Assembly (NCBI RefSeq): GCF_001013905.1
Contig: NZ_LN831790.1
Coordinates: 5,904,001-5,968,000, forward strand
Source: Streptomyces leeuwenhoekii
GTDB lineage: Bacteria > Actinomycetota > Actinomycetes > Streptomycetales > Streptomycetaceae
Length of the DNA: 64,000 bases
Reading direction: 5' to 3'
Positions 37,371 to 46,376 of the stretch are shown here, piece by piece. Each line of letters starts with the position of its first letter. Position 1 is the stretch's first letter. The position numbers and the translations under genes are program-made. The notes beneath the pieces are model-generated. The model was not told the origin of the DNA and did not search any database. It worked only from the letters and a program-made list of their open reading frames with translations.

Positions 37371-38095
37371 TAGGACAGCGCGACACCGTGAACGGCGCGC
37401 ACTTCGCCTTCACCGACCGGTGGGGCGGGGTGAGCGCCGTTCCGTACGAGGAGCTCAATCTCGGCGGCGCGGTCGGTGACGACCCCGGCGCCGTGACCGC
37501 CAACCGCGAACTGGCCGCCAAGACCCTCGGCGTCGACCCGGCCCGTGTGGTCTGGATGAACCAGATGCACGGCGCCGACGTCGCCGTGGTGGACGGCCCC
37601 TGGGGCGAGAACCCGGCGCCACGGGTGGACGCGGTCGTCACCGCCGAGCGGGGGCTGGCCCTCGCCGTCCTCACCGCCGACTGCGTGCCCGTCCTGCTCG
37701 CCGACCCCGTCGCAGGGGTCGCCGCCGCGGCCCACGCGGGGCGGCCCGGAATGGTCGCCGGGGTCGTCCCGGCCGCCGTCCGGGCCATGACCGGACTCGG
37801 TGCCGACCCCGCCCGGATCGTCGCCCGCACCGGACCCGCGGTGTGCGGGCGGTGCTACGAGGTGCCGGAGACGATGCGCGCCGAGGTGGCCGCCGTCGAG
37901 CCGGCGGCGTACGCCGAGACGAGCTGGGGCACTCCGGCGCTCGATGTGAGCGCCGGGGTGCACGCACAGCTTCAGCGCCTCGGGGTGCACGACCGCGCGC
38001 AGTCGCGGGTGTGCACGCTGGAATCGCACGACCACTTCTCGTACCGCCGCGACCGCACCACCGGGCGGCTCGCGGGCTATGTCTGGCTGGACTGA
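37367..38095 (+). CDS. pgeF: Peptidoglycan editing factor PgeF / YfiH-type protein
   Basis: A 242-residue member of the YfiH/YlmD family. The zinc-site residues are in NQMHGADV (His), TADCVPVLL (Cys) and AAAHAGRPG (His). Family members have been described as purine nucleoside phosphorylase/adenosine deaminase and, in E. coli, as editing factor preventing L-Ser incorporation by MurC. GTG at 37367 overlaps the ftsZ stop, so translation is coupled. The usual HAGWRG is HAGRPG here. Confidence 0.93.
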   Translation: MIGQRDTVNGAHFAFTDRWGGVSAVPYEELNLGGAVGDDPGAVTANRELAAKTLGVDPARVVWMNQMHGADVAVVDGPWGENPAPRVDAVVTAERGLALAVLTADCVPVLLADPVAGVAAAAHAGRPGMVAGVVPAAVRAMTGLGADPARIVARTGPAVCGRCYEVPETMRAEVAAVEPAAYAETSWGTPALDVSAGVHAQLQRLGVHDRAQSRVCTLESHDHFSYRRDRTTGRLAGYVWLD

Positions 38096-38101
38096 TGGGG
38101 C

Positions 38102-38821
38102 ATGACGGAGCGTAAGGACGAACTCGCCGGGAACCTGGCGAAGGTGGAGGAGCGCATCGCCGCCGCGTGTGCGGCCGCCGGGCGCCCTCGCGAGGACGTG
38201 ACCCTGATCGTGGTCACCAAGACCTACCCGGCCGAGGACGTGCGGATCCTCGCCGAGCTCGGCGTCCGCCACGTCGCCGAGAACCGCGACCAGGACGCGG
38301 CCCCCAAGGCCGCCGCATGTGCGGATCTGCCCCTTACCTGGCACTTTGTCGGTCAGTTGCAGACCAACAAGGTGCGATCCGTGGTCGGTTACGCGCATCA
38401 CGTGCAGTCGATCGATCGTGCCAAGCTCGTCACAGTTCTCTCCAAGGAGGCCGTGCGGGCCGGGCGCGAGGTGGGGTGCCTCATCCAGGTCGCCCTGGAC
38501 GCCGGCGAGAGCGGGCGCGGGGAGCGCGGGGGCGTGGCCCCCGGGGGAATCGAAGAGTTGGCCGACCTTGTCGCCCGGTCGCCTGGTCTGCGTCTGGACG
38601 GCCTGATGACCGTCGCCCCGCTCACCGGGGAATACGCCGGGCGTCAACAGGCGGCGTTCGAGCGGCTCATGGATTTGTCGACCGGCCTGCGCCGGGCCCA
38701 TCCGGCTGCCACCATGGTCTCCGCAGGGATGAGCGCGGACCTCGAACAGGCCGTGGCCGCCGGAGCGACACATGTACGCGTCGGTACCGCGGTGCTCGGA
38801 GTCCGCCCTAGGCTCGGGTAA
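38102..38821 (+). CDS. PLP homeostasis protein YggS/PLPBP
   Basis: A 239-residue alanine-racemase-fold protein that binds pyridoxal 5'-phosphate without known catalysis. The PLP lysine is K40 in LIVVTKTYP; WHFVGQLQTNKVR, DGLMTVAP, MVSAGMSADLEQAVAAGATHVRVGTAVLG (partly) are family motifs. It sits 6 nt after pgeF and upstream of sepF, the same order as in many Gram-positive bacteria. It controls free PLP and amino-acid balance. Confidence 0.95.
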   Translation: MTERKDELAGNLAKVEERIAAACAAAGRPREDVTLIVVTKTYPAEDVRILAELGVRHVAENRDQDAAPKAAACADLPLTWHFVGQLQTNKVRSVVGYAHHVQSIDRAKLVTVLSKEAVRAGREVGCLIQVALDAGESGRGERGGVAPGGIEELADLVARSPGLRLDGLMTVAPLTGEYAGRQQAAFERLMDLSTGLRRAHPAATMVSAGMSADLEQAVAAGATHVRVGTAVLGVRPRLG

Positions 38822-38950
38822 CGTCGCCAAGAAGTCGGACCACAGCAGAAAATATGGTCAGTGCCGTCGAAAGACGGACGCAACGACCACGTGGATCGCG
38901 GGCACTTGGCAGTCGTCAGCCGATCCACCACAGAGCGGAGGACTCAGAGC

Positions 38951-39592
38951 ATGGCCGGCGCGATGCGCAAGATGGCGGTCTACCTCGGCCTCGTGGAGGA
39001 CGATGGGTACGACGGCCGGGGGTTCGACCCCGACGACGACTTCGAGCCCGAACTGGACCCGGAGCCCGAGCGGGACCACCGGCGACACGAACCGTCACAT
39101 CAGTCGCACGGCTCACACCAGCCCCAAAGGGACGAAGAGGTACGAGTCGTACAGCCGCCCGCCCCGCGCGAGCCGGTCTCCCGCGCCGCTTCGCTCACCG
39201 CGGAATCCGGACGACCCGCCCGGATCGCACCCGTGGCATCCATCACACAAGAACGCGCGAGCCTGGAGAAGAACGCACCGGTGATCATGCCCAAGGTCGT
39301 GTCGGAACGAGAGCCTTACCGGATCACCACGCTTCACCCACGGACCTACAACGAGGCCCGTACCATCGGGGAACACTTCCGTGAGGGCACCCCGGTGATC
39401 ATGAATCTGACCGAGATGGACGACACGGACGCCAAGCGGTTGGTCGACTTCGCGGCCGGTCTGGTGTTTGGTCTTCACGGCAGTATCGAGCGGGTGACGC
39501 AGAAGGTGTTCCTGTTGTCGCCTGCTAACGTCGATGTCACGGCGGAGGACAAGGCCCGCATCGCAGAGGGCGGGTTCTTCAACCAGAGCTGA
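38951..39592 (+). CDS. sepF: Cell division protein SepF
   Basis: Membrane anchor and bundler of FtsZ in bacteria lacking FtsA. Of 213 residues, the amphipathic N-terminal helix ([17 protein letters not shown]) binds membrane, an acidic and His-rich linker follows, and the C-terminal domain ([55 protein letters not shown]) dimerises and binds the FtsZ tail. ATG at 38951 has GGAGG 9 nt upstream. The 129-nt gap before it contains a TATGGT -10-like box near 38853, so sepF may have its own promoter. Confidence 0.96.
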   Translation: MAGAMRKMAVYLGLVEDDGYDGRGFDPDDDFEPELDPEPERDHRRHEPSHQSHGSHQPQRDEEVRVVQPPAPREPVSRAASLTAESGRPARIAPVASITQERASLEKNAPVIMPKVVSEREPYRITTLHPRTYNEARTIGEHFREGTPVIMNLTEMDDTDAKRLVDFAAGLVFGLHGSIERVTQKVFLLSPANVDVTAEDKARIAEGGFFNQS

Positions 39593-39653
39593 GACGCATT
39601 ACCGGTATGAGCAAGGATCCGAGGTTGGATCAGGGGAGAGGGAAGCACAGGTC

Positions 39654-39938
39654 ATGAGCGTGGTCCTGGATGTCGTCTACATCGCGCTGATGTGCTTCCT
39701 CATCGTGCTCATCTTCCGGTTGGTCATGGACTACGTCTTCCAGTTCGCCCGCTCGTGGCAACCCGGCAAGGCGATGGTGGTCGTTCTGGAGGCCACCTAC
39801 ACTGTCACCGATCCACCGCTGAAGCTTCTGCGGCGGTTCATTCCGCCGCTGCGTCTCGGGGGCGTGGCGCTCGACCTGTCCTTCTTCGTACTGATGATCA
39901 TCGTCTACATCCTGATCTCGATCGTGAGCCGGCTGTGA
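39654..39938 (+). CDS. YggT-family membrane protein
   Basis: A 94-residue protein with two helices (VVLDVVYIALMCFLIVLIF and LSFFVLMIIVYILISIV) and the family motif DPPLKLLRRFIPPLRLGGVALDLS between them. YggT proteins are conserved between sepF and divIVA in Gram-positives; a role in membrane or division organisation has been proposed but is unproven. ATG at 39654 matches the family N-terminus; the longer frame reads into the sepF intergenic region. Confidence 0.93.
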   Translation: MSVVLDVVYIALMCFLIVLIFRLVMDYVFQFARSWQPGKAMVVVLEATYTVTDPPLKLLRRFIPPLRLGGVALDLSFFVLMIIVYILISIVSRL

Positions 39939-39991
39939 GCGATGTGAACTACGGTCTTGCCGAATGCCGACGACTACGTTGAGGTGAAGAG

Positions 39992-41119
39992 ATGCCGTTG
40001 ACCCCCGAGGACGTGCGGAACAAGCAGTTCACGACCGTCCGCCTCCGAGAAGGCTATGACGAGGACGAGGTCGATGCCTTCCTCGACGAGGTCGAAGCCG
40101 AACTGACCCGCCTGCTCCGCGAGAACGAGGACCTGCGCGCCAAGCTGGCCGCGGCCACGCGGGCCGCCGCGCAGAACCAGCAGAACATGCGCAAGCCCCC
40201 GGAGCAGCAGCAGGATCAGCAGCAGGGGATGCCTCAGCAGGGCATGCGAGGTCCCGGCGCTCCGGTGCCCGCCGGCATATCGGGCCCGCCGCAGCAGCAG
40301 ATGGGCGGTCCCGGCCCCATGGGTGGCCCGCCCCAGCTGCCGAGCGGTGCCCCGCAGCTCCCCGCCGGTCCCGGCGGTCAGGGTGGCCCGCAGGGTCCCG
40401 GCCCGATGGGTCAGGGTCCTGGTCCGATGGGTCAGGGTGGTCCGATGCAGGGCCAGATGGGTCCCGGTCCGATGGGCGGCCCCATGGGCGGTCCCGGTCC
40501 GATGGGCCAGGGCCCCGGTGGCGACAGCGCGGCGCGCGTCCTGTCGCTGGCCCAGCAGACCGCCGACCAGGCGATCGCCGAGGCGCGTTCCGAGGCCAAC
40601 AAGATCGTCGGCGAGGCGCGCAGCCGTGCCGAGGGTCTGGAGCGGGACGCCCGTGCCAAGGCCGACGCCCTGGAGCGGGACGCGCAGGAGAAGCACCGTG
40701 TCGCGATGGGCTCCCTGGAGTCCGCTCGCGCCACGCTGGAGCGCAAGGTCGAGGACCTGCGCGGCTTCGAGCGCGAGTACCGCACGCGGCTGAAGTCGTA
40801 CCTGGAGTCCCAGCTCCGCCAGCTGGAGACCCAGGCCGACGACTCGCTCGCCCCGCCGCGTACGCCCGCGGCGGCCTCCCTCCCGCCGTCCCCGGCGCCT
40901 TCCATGGCTCCGGCCGGCGCGAGCGCCCCGTCCTACGGCGGCAACCAGTCGATGGGCAGCGGCCCGGGCTCCTCGTCCGGCCCGTCCTACGGCGGACAGC
41001 AGCAGATGTCCCCGGCGATGACCCAGCCGATGGCGCCGGTGCGCCCGCAGGGCCCGTCCCCGATGGGCCAGGCGCCCTCGCCGATGCGCGGGTTCCTCAT
41101 CGACGAGGACGACAACTGA
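39992..41119 (+). CDS. divIVA: Polar growth protein DivIVA
   Basis: Coiled-coil scaffold at hyphal tips that directs apical growth and branching in Streptomyces. The 375-residue protein has the conserved membrane-curvature N-domain ([35 protein letters not shown]), then a Gly/Pro/Met/Gln-rich insert (about residues 65-175) with repeated GPGPMGQ units, a second coiled coil ([20 protein letters not shown] to about residue 290) and a disordered tail ending [10 protein letters not shown]. It is the last gene of the dcw cluster and is followed by a strong terminator. The insert is a Streptomyces feature and varies between species. Confidence 0.97.
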   Translation: MPLTPEDVRNKQFTTVRLREGYDEDEVDAFLDEVEAELTRLLRENEDLRAKLAAATRAAAQNQQNMRKPPEQQQDQQQGMPQQGMRGPGAPVPAGISGPPQQQMGGPGPMGGPPQLPSGAPQLPAGPGGQGGPQGPGPMGQGPGPMGQGGPMQGQMGPGPMGGPMGGPGPMGQGPGGDSAARVLSLAQQTADQAIAEARSEANKIVGEARSRAEGLERDARAKADALERDAQEKHRVAMGSLESARATLERKVEDLRGFEREYRTRLKSYLESQLRQLETQADDSLAPPRTPAAASLPPSPAPSMAPAGASAPSYGGNQSMGSGPGSSSGPSYGGQQQMSPAMTQPMAPVRPQGPSPMGQAPSPMRGFLIDEDDN

Positions 41120-41166
41120 CGGCACGGACGACCATGAGTACGCCGTAGACGCCGGCAGCGTTCACT

Positions 41167-41204
41167 GGGCGAGGCCCCGGATCCGAGGATCCGGGGCCTC
41201 GCCC
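41167..41204 (+). terminator. Strong intrinsic terminator of divIVA
   Basis: A perfect 17-bp stem (41167-41183 with 41188-41204) closes the 4-nt loop CGAG and is followed by TTTGTC. It lies 47 nt after the divIVA stop. Confidence 0.9.
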
Positions 41205-41209
41205 TTTGT

Positions 41210-41231
41210 CCGTCTCTCTCTCCCCCCCCCC
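41210..41231. repeat. CT run followed by a C10 homopolymer
   Basis: Alternating CT dinucleotides lead into ten consecutive C (41222-41231) between two terminators. It is non-coding and prone to slippage or assembly error. Confidence 0.8.
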
Positions 41232-41258
41232 GCGTGGCCCGGCCCGCGGGGGGGCGAT

Positions 41259-41297
41259 GAGGGCCCGGTCCCGCCTGCCGGGAGGGACCGGGCCCTC
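41259..41297 (-). terminator. Hairpin terminator of ileS
   Basis: GAGGGCCCGGTCCC (41259-41272) pairs perfectly with 41284-41297 across an 11-nt loop, beginning 18 nt after the ileS stop on the minus strand. Confidence 0.75.
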
Positions 41298-41315
41298 GTG
41301 CCGTGGGGTGCGCGC

Positions 41316-44300
41316 TTACGCCTTGCGCAGGCGGAACGTCAGGCTCAGACCCTCGTCGGTGAAGGTCTCGCCGTAGGTGCCGTCCGCCTCGCCCTGGGCG
41401 AAGTCGGTCGCGAGGACCTCGTCGGCGATCAGGGCGGAGTGCTCGGTCAGGGCGGCGATGGTCGCCGCGTCCGTGGCGGTCCAGCGCAGGGCGATGCGGT
41501 CGGCGACGTCCAGGCCGCTGTTCTTGCGGGCCTCCTGGATCAGCCGGATCGCGTCACGGGCGAGGCCCGCGCGGCGCAGCTCCTCGGTGATCTCCAGGTC
41601 CAGGGCCACCGTGGCGCCGGAGTCGGAGGCGACCGACCAGCCCTCGCGCGGCGTCTCGGTGATGATCACCTCGTCGGGGGCGAGAGTGATCGTCTCGCCG
41701 TCGACCTCCACCGAGGCCGTGCCCTCGCGCAGGGCGAGGGAGAGGGCCGCGGCGTCCGTGTGCGCGATCGCCTTCGCCACGTCCTGGACGCGCTTGCCGA
41801 AACGCTTGCCGAGGGCGCGGAAGTTGGCCTTGGCGGTGGTGTCGACCAGGGAGCCGCCGACTTCGCTCAGCGACGCCAGCGACTCGACGTTCAGCTCTTC
41901 GGTGATCTGCGTGTGCAGCTCGGGGTCGAGGGAGTCGAAGCCGGCCGCCGCGATCAGCGCCCGCCTCAGCGGCTGGCGGGTCTTGACGCCCGACTCCGCG
42001 CGGGTGGCCCGGCCCAGCTCGACCAGCCGGCGGACCAGCACCATCTGCCGCGACAGCTCCGGGTCGACGGCGTCGAGGTCGGCCTCCGGCCAGGAGGACA
42101 GGTGGACCGACTCCGGCGCGCCGGGGGTGACCGGCACGATCAGGTCCTGCCAGACCCGCTCGGTGATGAACGGGGTCAGCGGGGCCATCAGCTTGGTGAC
42201 CGTCTCGACGACCTCGTGCAGGGTGCGCAGCGCGGCCTTGTCGCCCTGCCAGAACCGGCGGCGGGAGCGGCGCACGTACCAGTTGGACAGGTCGTCGACG
42301 AAGGCGGACAGCAGCTTGCCGGCGCGCTGGGTGTCGTAGCCCTCCAGGGCCTGGGTGACCTGGTCGGTCAGCGCGTGCAGCTCGGACAGCAGCCAGCGGT
42401 CCAGCAGCGGGCGCTCGGCCGGGGCCGGGTCGGCCTCGGAGGGGGCCCAGCCGGAGGTGCGGGCGTACAGGGCCTGGAAGGCGACCGTGTTCCAGTAGGT
42501 GAGGAGCGTCTTGCGGACGACCTCCTGGATGGTGCCGTGGCCGACGCGGCGCGCGGCCCACGGGGAGCCGCCGGCCGCCATGAACCAGCGGACGGCGTCG
42601 GCGCCGTGCTGGTCCATCAGCGGGATCGGCTGGAGGATGTTGCCCAGGTGCTTGGACATCTTGCGGCCGTCCTCGGCGAGGATGTGGCCGAGGCAGACGA
42701 CGTTCTCGTAGCTCGACTTGTCGAAGACGAGGGTGCCGACCGCCATGAGGGTGTAGAACCAGCCGCGGGTCTGGTCGATGGCCTCGGAGATGAACTGCGC
42801 CGGGTAGCGGGACTCGAACAGCTCCTTGTTCTTGTACGGGTAGCCCCACTGCGCGAACGGCATCGAGCCCGAGTCGTACCAGGCGTCGATGACCTCCGGC
42901 ACGCGCACCGCTTCGAGGGAGCAGCCCTCGTGGGTGCAGGTGAAGGTGATGTCGTCGATGTACGGGCGGTGGGGGTCGAGGCCGGACTGGTCGGTGCCGG
43001 TGAGCTCGGTGAGCTCGGCGCGGGAGCCGACGCAGGTGAGGTGGCCCTCCTCGCAGCGCCAGATCGGCAGGGGGGTGCCCCAGTAGCGGTTGCGGGACAG
43101 CGCCCAGTCGATGTTGTTGTTCAGCCAGTCGCCGAACCGGCCGTGCTTGACCGTGTCCGGGAACCAGTTGGTCTTCTCGTTCTCCTGGAGCAGGCGGTCC
43201 TTGATCGCCGTGGTGCGGATGTACCAGGACGGCTGCGCGTAGTACAGCAGCGCGGTGTGGCAGCGCCAGCAGTGCGGGTAGCTGTGCTCGTAGGGGAGGT
43301 GCTTGAAGAGCAGCCCGCGCTCGCCGAGGTCCTCGGTGAGCTTCTCGTCGGCCTTCTTGAAGAAGACGCCGCCGACCAGGGGGAGGTCCTCCTCGAAGGT
43401 GCCGTCCTGGCGGACCGGGTTCACCATCGGCAGGCCGTAGGAACGGCAGACCCTCAGGTCGTCCTCACCGAAGGCGGGGGACTGGTGGACCAGACCCGTA
43501 CCGTCCTCGGTGGTGACGTAGTCGGCGTTGACCACGAAGTGGGCCTCGGCCGGGAAGTCGACCAGCTCGAACGGGCGCTGGTAGCTCCAGCGCTCCATCT
43601 CGGCGCCGGTGAAGGTCTGGCCCGTGGTCTCCCAGCCCTCGCCGAGGGCCTTGGCCACCAGCGGCTCGGCGACGACGAGCTTCTCCTCGCCGTCGGTGGC
43701 GACGACGTAGGTGACCTCGGGGTGCGCGGCGACGGCGGTGTTGGAGACCAGGGTCCAGGGGGTGGTCGTCCAGACGAGCAGCGCGGCCTCGCCGGCCAGG
43801 GGCCCGGAGGTCAGCGGGAAGCGGACGTAGACGGAGGGGTCGACGACCGTCTCGTAGCCCTGGGCCAGCTCGTGGTCGGACAGGCCGGTGCCGCAGCGGG
43901 GGCACCAGGGGGCGACGCGGTGGTCCTGGACCAGCAGGCCCTTGCCGAAGATCTCCTTCAGCGACCACCAGACCGACTCGACGTACTCCGGGTCCATGGT
44001 CCGGTAGGCGTCGTCGAGGTCGACCCAGTAGCCCATGCGGGTGGTCAGCTCGGCGAAGGCGTCGGTGTGGCGGGTCACCGACTCGCGGCACTTGGCGTTG
44101 AACTCGGCGATGCCGTACGCCTCGATGTCCTGCTTGCCGGAGAAGCCCAGCTCCTTCTCCACCGCGAGCTCCACCGGCAGGCCGTGGCAGTCCCAGCCGG
44201 CCTTGCGGGCCACGTGGTAGCCGCGCATGGTGCGGAAGCGGGGGAAGACGTCCTTGAAGACGCGGGCCTCGATGTGGTGGGCACCCGGCATGCCGTTGGC

Positions 44301-44462
44301 GGTGGGCGGCCCCTCGTAGAACACCCATTCGGGGCGGCCTGCGGACTGCTCCAGGCTCTTGGCGAAGATCTTCTGCTCACGCCAGAAGTCGAGCACCGCG
44401 TGCTCGAGCGCGGGCAGGTCGACCTGGGCGGGTACCTGGCGGTACTGCGGCGGCGTATTCAA
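41316..44462 (-). CDS. ileS: Isoleucyl-tRNA synthetase, type II
   Basis: Charges tRNA-Ile with isoleucine. The 1048-residue class I enzyme has the ATP motif in GPPTANGMPGAHHIEAR (HHIE, the eukaryote-like or mupirocin-resistant type II form) and GRKMSKHLGN (KMSKH, in place of KMSKS). The CP1 editing domain (VWTTTPWTLVSNTAVA), WDCHGLPVE and zinc-type Cys pairs (APWCPRCG, YPHCWRCHTALLY) are present. Translation from TTG at 44462 is inferred: GGAGGAAG lies 5 nt upstream and conserved sequence starts there; no ATG or GTG fits. The gene is preceded by a T-box riboswitch. Confidence 0.95.
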   Translation of the reverse strand: MNTPPQYRQVPAQVDLPALEHAVLDFWREQKIFAKSLEQSAGRPEWVFYEGPPTANGMPGAHHIEARVFKDVFPRFRTMRGYHVARKAGWDCHGLPVELAVEKELGFSGKQDIEAYGIAEFNAKCRESVTRHTDAFAELTTRMGYWVDLDDAYRTMDPEYVESVWWSLKEIFGKGLLVQDHRVAPWCPRCGTGLSDHELAQGYETVVDPSVYVRFPLTSGPLAGEAALLVWTTTPWTLVSNTAVAAHPEVTYVVATDGEEKLVVAEPLVAKALGEGWETTGQTFTGAEMERWSYQRPFELVDFPAEAHFVVNADYVTTEDGTGLVHQSPAFGEDDLRVCRSYGLPMVNPVRQDGTFEEDLPLVGGVFFKKADEKLTEDLGERGLLFKHLPYEHSYPHCWRCHTALLYYAQPSWYIRTTAIKDRLLQENEKTNWFPDTVKHGRFGDWLNNNIDWALSRNRYWGTPLPIWRCEEGHLTCVGSRAELTELTGTDQSGLDPHRPYIDDITFTCTHEGCSLEAVRVPEVIDAWYDSGSMPFAQWGYPYKNKELFESRYPAQFISEAIDQTRGWFYTLMAVGTLVFDKSSYENVVCLGHILAEDGRKMSKHLGNILQPIPLMDQHGADAVRWFMAAGGSPWAARRVGHGTIQEVVRKTLLTYWNTVAFQALYARTSGWAPSEADPAPAERPLLDRWLLSELHALTDQVTQALEGYDTQRAGKLLSAFVDDLSNWYVRRSRRRFWQGDKAALRTLHEVVETVTKLMAPLTPFITERVWQDLIVPVTPGAPESVHLSSWPEADLDAVDPELSRQMVLVRRLVELGRATRAESGVKTRQPLRRALIAAAGFDSLDPELHTQITEELNVESLASLSEVGGSLVDTTAKANFRALGKRFGKRVQDVAKAIAHTDAAALSLALREGTASVEVDGETITLAPDEVIITETPREGWSVASDSGATVALDLEITEELRRAGLARDAIRLIQEARKNSGLDVADRIALRWTATDAATIAALTEHSALIADEVLATDFAQGEADGTYGETFTDEGLSLTFRLRKA

Positions 44463-44469
44463 CGGGCTT

Positions 44470-44780
44470 CCTCCGGCGGACGTGCTGCCTTCCGTCGGAG
44501 GGACGAGAGCCTTACGTGCTGTCGCCGCTCTCTGCGGCGGGCTCCCGCGGTACCACCCTCCTTGGCTCCCCGGTACGGCGTGCGCCGCGCGCACTCCGGT
44601 GAGCCCCCTCGATTGGGTCGCGATGCCGGTTCTACTCGCCGCGCCGGTGGGGGTGCGGCTTTCTTCCGGCGGCTCCGGGGTGATCTTCACGGTGCGCTCG
44701 CCCCCGGGCTCACACCGTCCCCGGGTCGCTCTGGGCTGCCGACGCCGCTACTCGTCCCCATCCACGCTTTTCGCTCCGCC
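44470..44780 (-). promoter_or_regulatory. Translational T-box riboswitch of ileS (AUC specifier)
   Basis: On the minus strand the leader contains the T-box core TGGTACCGCG (44555-44546), which pairs with the uncharged tRNA acceptor end. About 130 nt upstream is AAGATCACC, whose ATC (44684-44682) matches an isoleucine codon and is the probable specifier. Downstream, CCTCCGACGG (44501-44492) can pair with the ribosome site CCGCCGGAGG (44479-44470) with one mismatch, giving a Shine-Dalgarno sequestering hairpin. There is no T-tract terminator. Actinobacterial ileS T-boxes are known to act on translation. A TACACT -10-like box at 44787-44782 would start the transcript near 44775. Confidence 0.93.
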
Positions 44781-45070
44781 CAGTGTACGGCGCCGCGCGG
44801 GTGGCGGCCGACCGGTTTTCGCGCCGGGCGGGGCCGGTGCGCACTACGGCCCGGGATGCCCCGAATGGAGTGGTACGGCGTTCGCGTCCCGGGACGTCTC
44901 CCGCGGCGGCATACCCGGCCGGGAGCTGGGCACAACGCATGCAGGTCCGCCGAGCGCATCCGCGAGGCGGGCGAATCGGGCGGTGTGCCCCGTTGCCGCG
45001 GCACTGAAGTCGATTTATCGTCCCAGCACGATTCACGAGCAAGATCACAATATGTGAGGGGGCCGCGGCC
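44781..45070. other. Intergenic region between ileS T-box and the DksA-like gene
   Basis: The 290 nt contain the presumed divergent promoters of ileS and the DksA-like gene. The less GC-rich stretch before 45070 (GATTTATCG and CACAATATGTG) is the likely promoter of the latter. No gene is seen. Confidence 0.5.
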
Positions 45071-46288
45071 ATGGTGGTGAGGAAGACCGCCGCACAGCAG
45101 TCGGGGTCCGGTGCGTCCGCGGGTTCCCCCGGCGCCGCGGCCCCTGTCTCCGCGGGAGCGCGCGCCCCCGCGGGCGGGCCGGGCGCAGGGGCGGGCGGCA
45201 GGCAACCGGTGGCCGGAAAGGCGGCGGGGAAGGCCGCCGCCGGGGAGGCCCTCGGCGAGGCGGCCGCGCGCGAGGCGGTCGCCGGGAAGGACGCGGCCGG
45301 AAGAAAGGCGGCCGGTGACCGGGCCGGGGCGGCGCGGACGCCCGCCGGGAGGGCACCGGCGAAGAAGACGGCCGTGCGGAAGACGGCCGCGGACAAGACC
45401 ACCGCGAAGAAGGCCGCCGCGAAGAAGGCCGCAGGGGAGAAGGCCACCGCGAAGAAGGCCGCCGTGGAGAAGGCCACCGCGAAGAAGGCCGCCGGGCGGA
45501 AGGCGGCCGTCCCGGAAGAGCCGCCCGGGAAGGCCGCGGCCGTGACGGGGACGGGCCCGGCGGAGGGCGCCGGTGCCGTCGAACCCACCGGCACGTCCGG
45601 TCCCACCGGCGCGGCGGGGCCCGCCGGTACCTCCGGCACCGGGGCGGCGGGCGGCGGCGCCGCGGCGGTGGGCGGGCAGGACGGCACCCCGGAGGGCGGC
45701 AGCGGGCCGGACGGCGCCGCGACGGGCGCCGTAAAGGGCGGCGCCGGCAGGAAGAGCACGGCCAAGAAGGCGGGTGCGGCTCAGGCCGCGGAGCAGACGG
45801 GAGCCACGACAGTGGTTGCGAAGAAGACTCCTGGCACGGCCACGGCGGCGAAGACCGCCGTTCCCAAGGCACGCGTCGCCGCGGCGGACCCCGGCGACCT
45901 CGCGGTGCGTCCCGGGGAGGACCCCTGGACCCCGGAAGAGGTCGAGGCGGCCCGCGGCGAGCTGCAGTCCGAGGAGGCGCGGCTGCGCGCCGAGATCACC
46001 TCGTCCGAGCAGTCGCTGGCGGGCCTGATGCGCGACTCCGGGGACGGCGCGGGCGACGACCAGGCGGACACCGGCACCAAGAACATCACGCGTGAGCACG
46101 AGCTGGCGCTGGCCGCCAACGCGCGCGAGATGCTCACCCAGACCGAGCGCGCCCTGGAGCGGCTGGACGCGGGGACCTACGGCCTGTGCGAGAACTGCGG
46201 TAACCCGATCGGCAAGGCCCGGATGCAGGCGTTCCCGCGGGCCACGCTGTGCGTGGAGTGCAAGCAGAAGCAGGAGCGCCGGTACTGA
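45071..46288 (+). CDS. DksA/TraR C4 zinc-finger protein with H1-like Lys/Ala tract
   Basis: A 405-residue protein. The C-terminal 130 residues resemble DksA/TraR RNA polymerase-binding proteins: a coiled coil (EEVEAARGELQSEEARLRAEI, NITREHELALAANAREMLTQTE) and a zinc finger with four Cys (YGLCENCGNPI, TLCVECKQK). The acidic DxxDxA tip of E. coli DksA is not obvious. The N-terminal 270 residues are Ala/Gly/Lys/Pro-rich with KKAA-type repeats (about residues 85-145) resembling histone H1 and actinobacterial nucleoid proteins, so DNA or polymerase-proximal binding is likely. A ppGpp role is unproven. ATG at 45071 follows GAGGGGGC. Confidence 0.9.
   Translation: MVVRKTAAQQSGSGASAGSPGAAAPVSAGARAPAGGPGAGAGGRQPVAGKAAGKAAAGEALGEAAAREAVAGKDAAGRKAAGDRAGAARTPAGRAPAKKTAVRKTAADKTTAKKAAAKKAAGEKATAKKAAVEKATAKKAAGRKAAVPEEPPGKAAAVTGTGPAEGAGAVEPTGTSGPTGAAGPAGTSGTGAAGGGAAAVGGQDGTPEGGSGPDGAATGAVKGGAGRKSTAKKAGAAQAAEQTGATTVVAKKTPGTATAAKTAVPKARVAAADPGDLAVRPGEDPWTPEEVEAARGELQSEEARLRAEITSSEQSLAGLMRDSGDGAGDDQADTGTKNITREHELALAANAREMLTQTERALERLDAGTYGLCENCGNPIGKARMQAFPRATLCVECKQKQERRY
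45434..45493 (+). repeat. 30-nt tandem duplication in the DksA-like gene
   Basis: Two adjacent 30-nt units (45434-45463 and 45464-45493) differ at one base and encode the KATAKKAA(V/G)-type Lys/Ala repeat. Degenerate half-copies lie on both sides. It is in frame and could vary in copy number. Confidence 0.8.
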
Positions 46289-46296
46289 TCGGCGCC

Positions 46297-46313
46297 GTGC
46301 GCGTCCTGCGCAC
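46297..46313 (+). terminator. Small hairpin after the DksA-like gene
   Basis: GTGCGC and GCGCAC pair around GTCCT, 9 nt after the stop codon. It is weak alone and has no T tract. Confidence 0.35.
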
Positions 46314-46376
46314 GTGCGGCGCGGAAGGCGTGCCGTACCCTCGTCCTCAGTCAGGCACCTAGGTTGAGGGACTCAC

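Noticed and set aside
41222..41231. C10 run as a phase-variation switch
   Set aside because: It is between two terminators and outside any gene, so slippage would not change a protein; it may even be a sequencing artefact.
41298..45080. 1260-residue open frame on the plus strand opposite ileS
   Set aside because: Antisense shadow of ileS and its leader; composition is repetitive Gly/Val/Asp/Leu without motifs.
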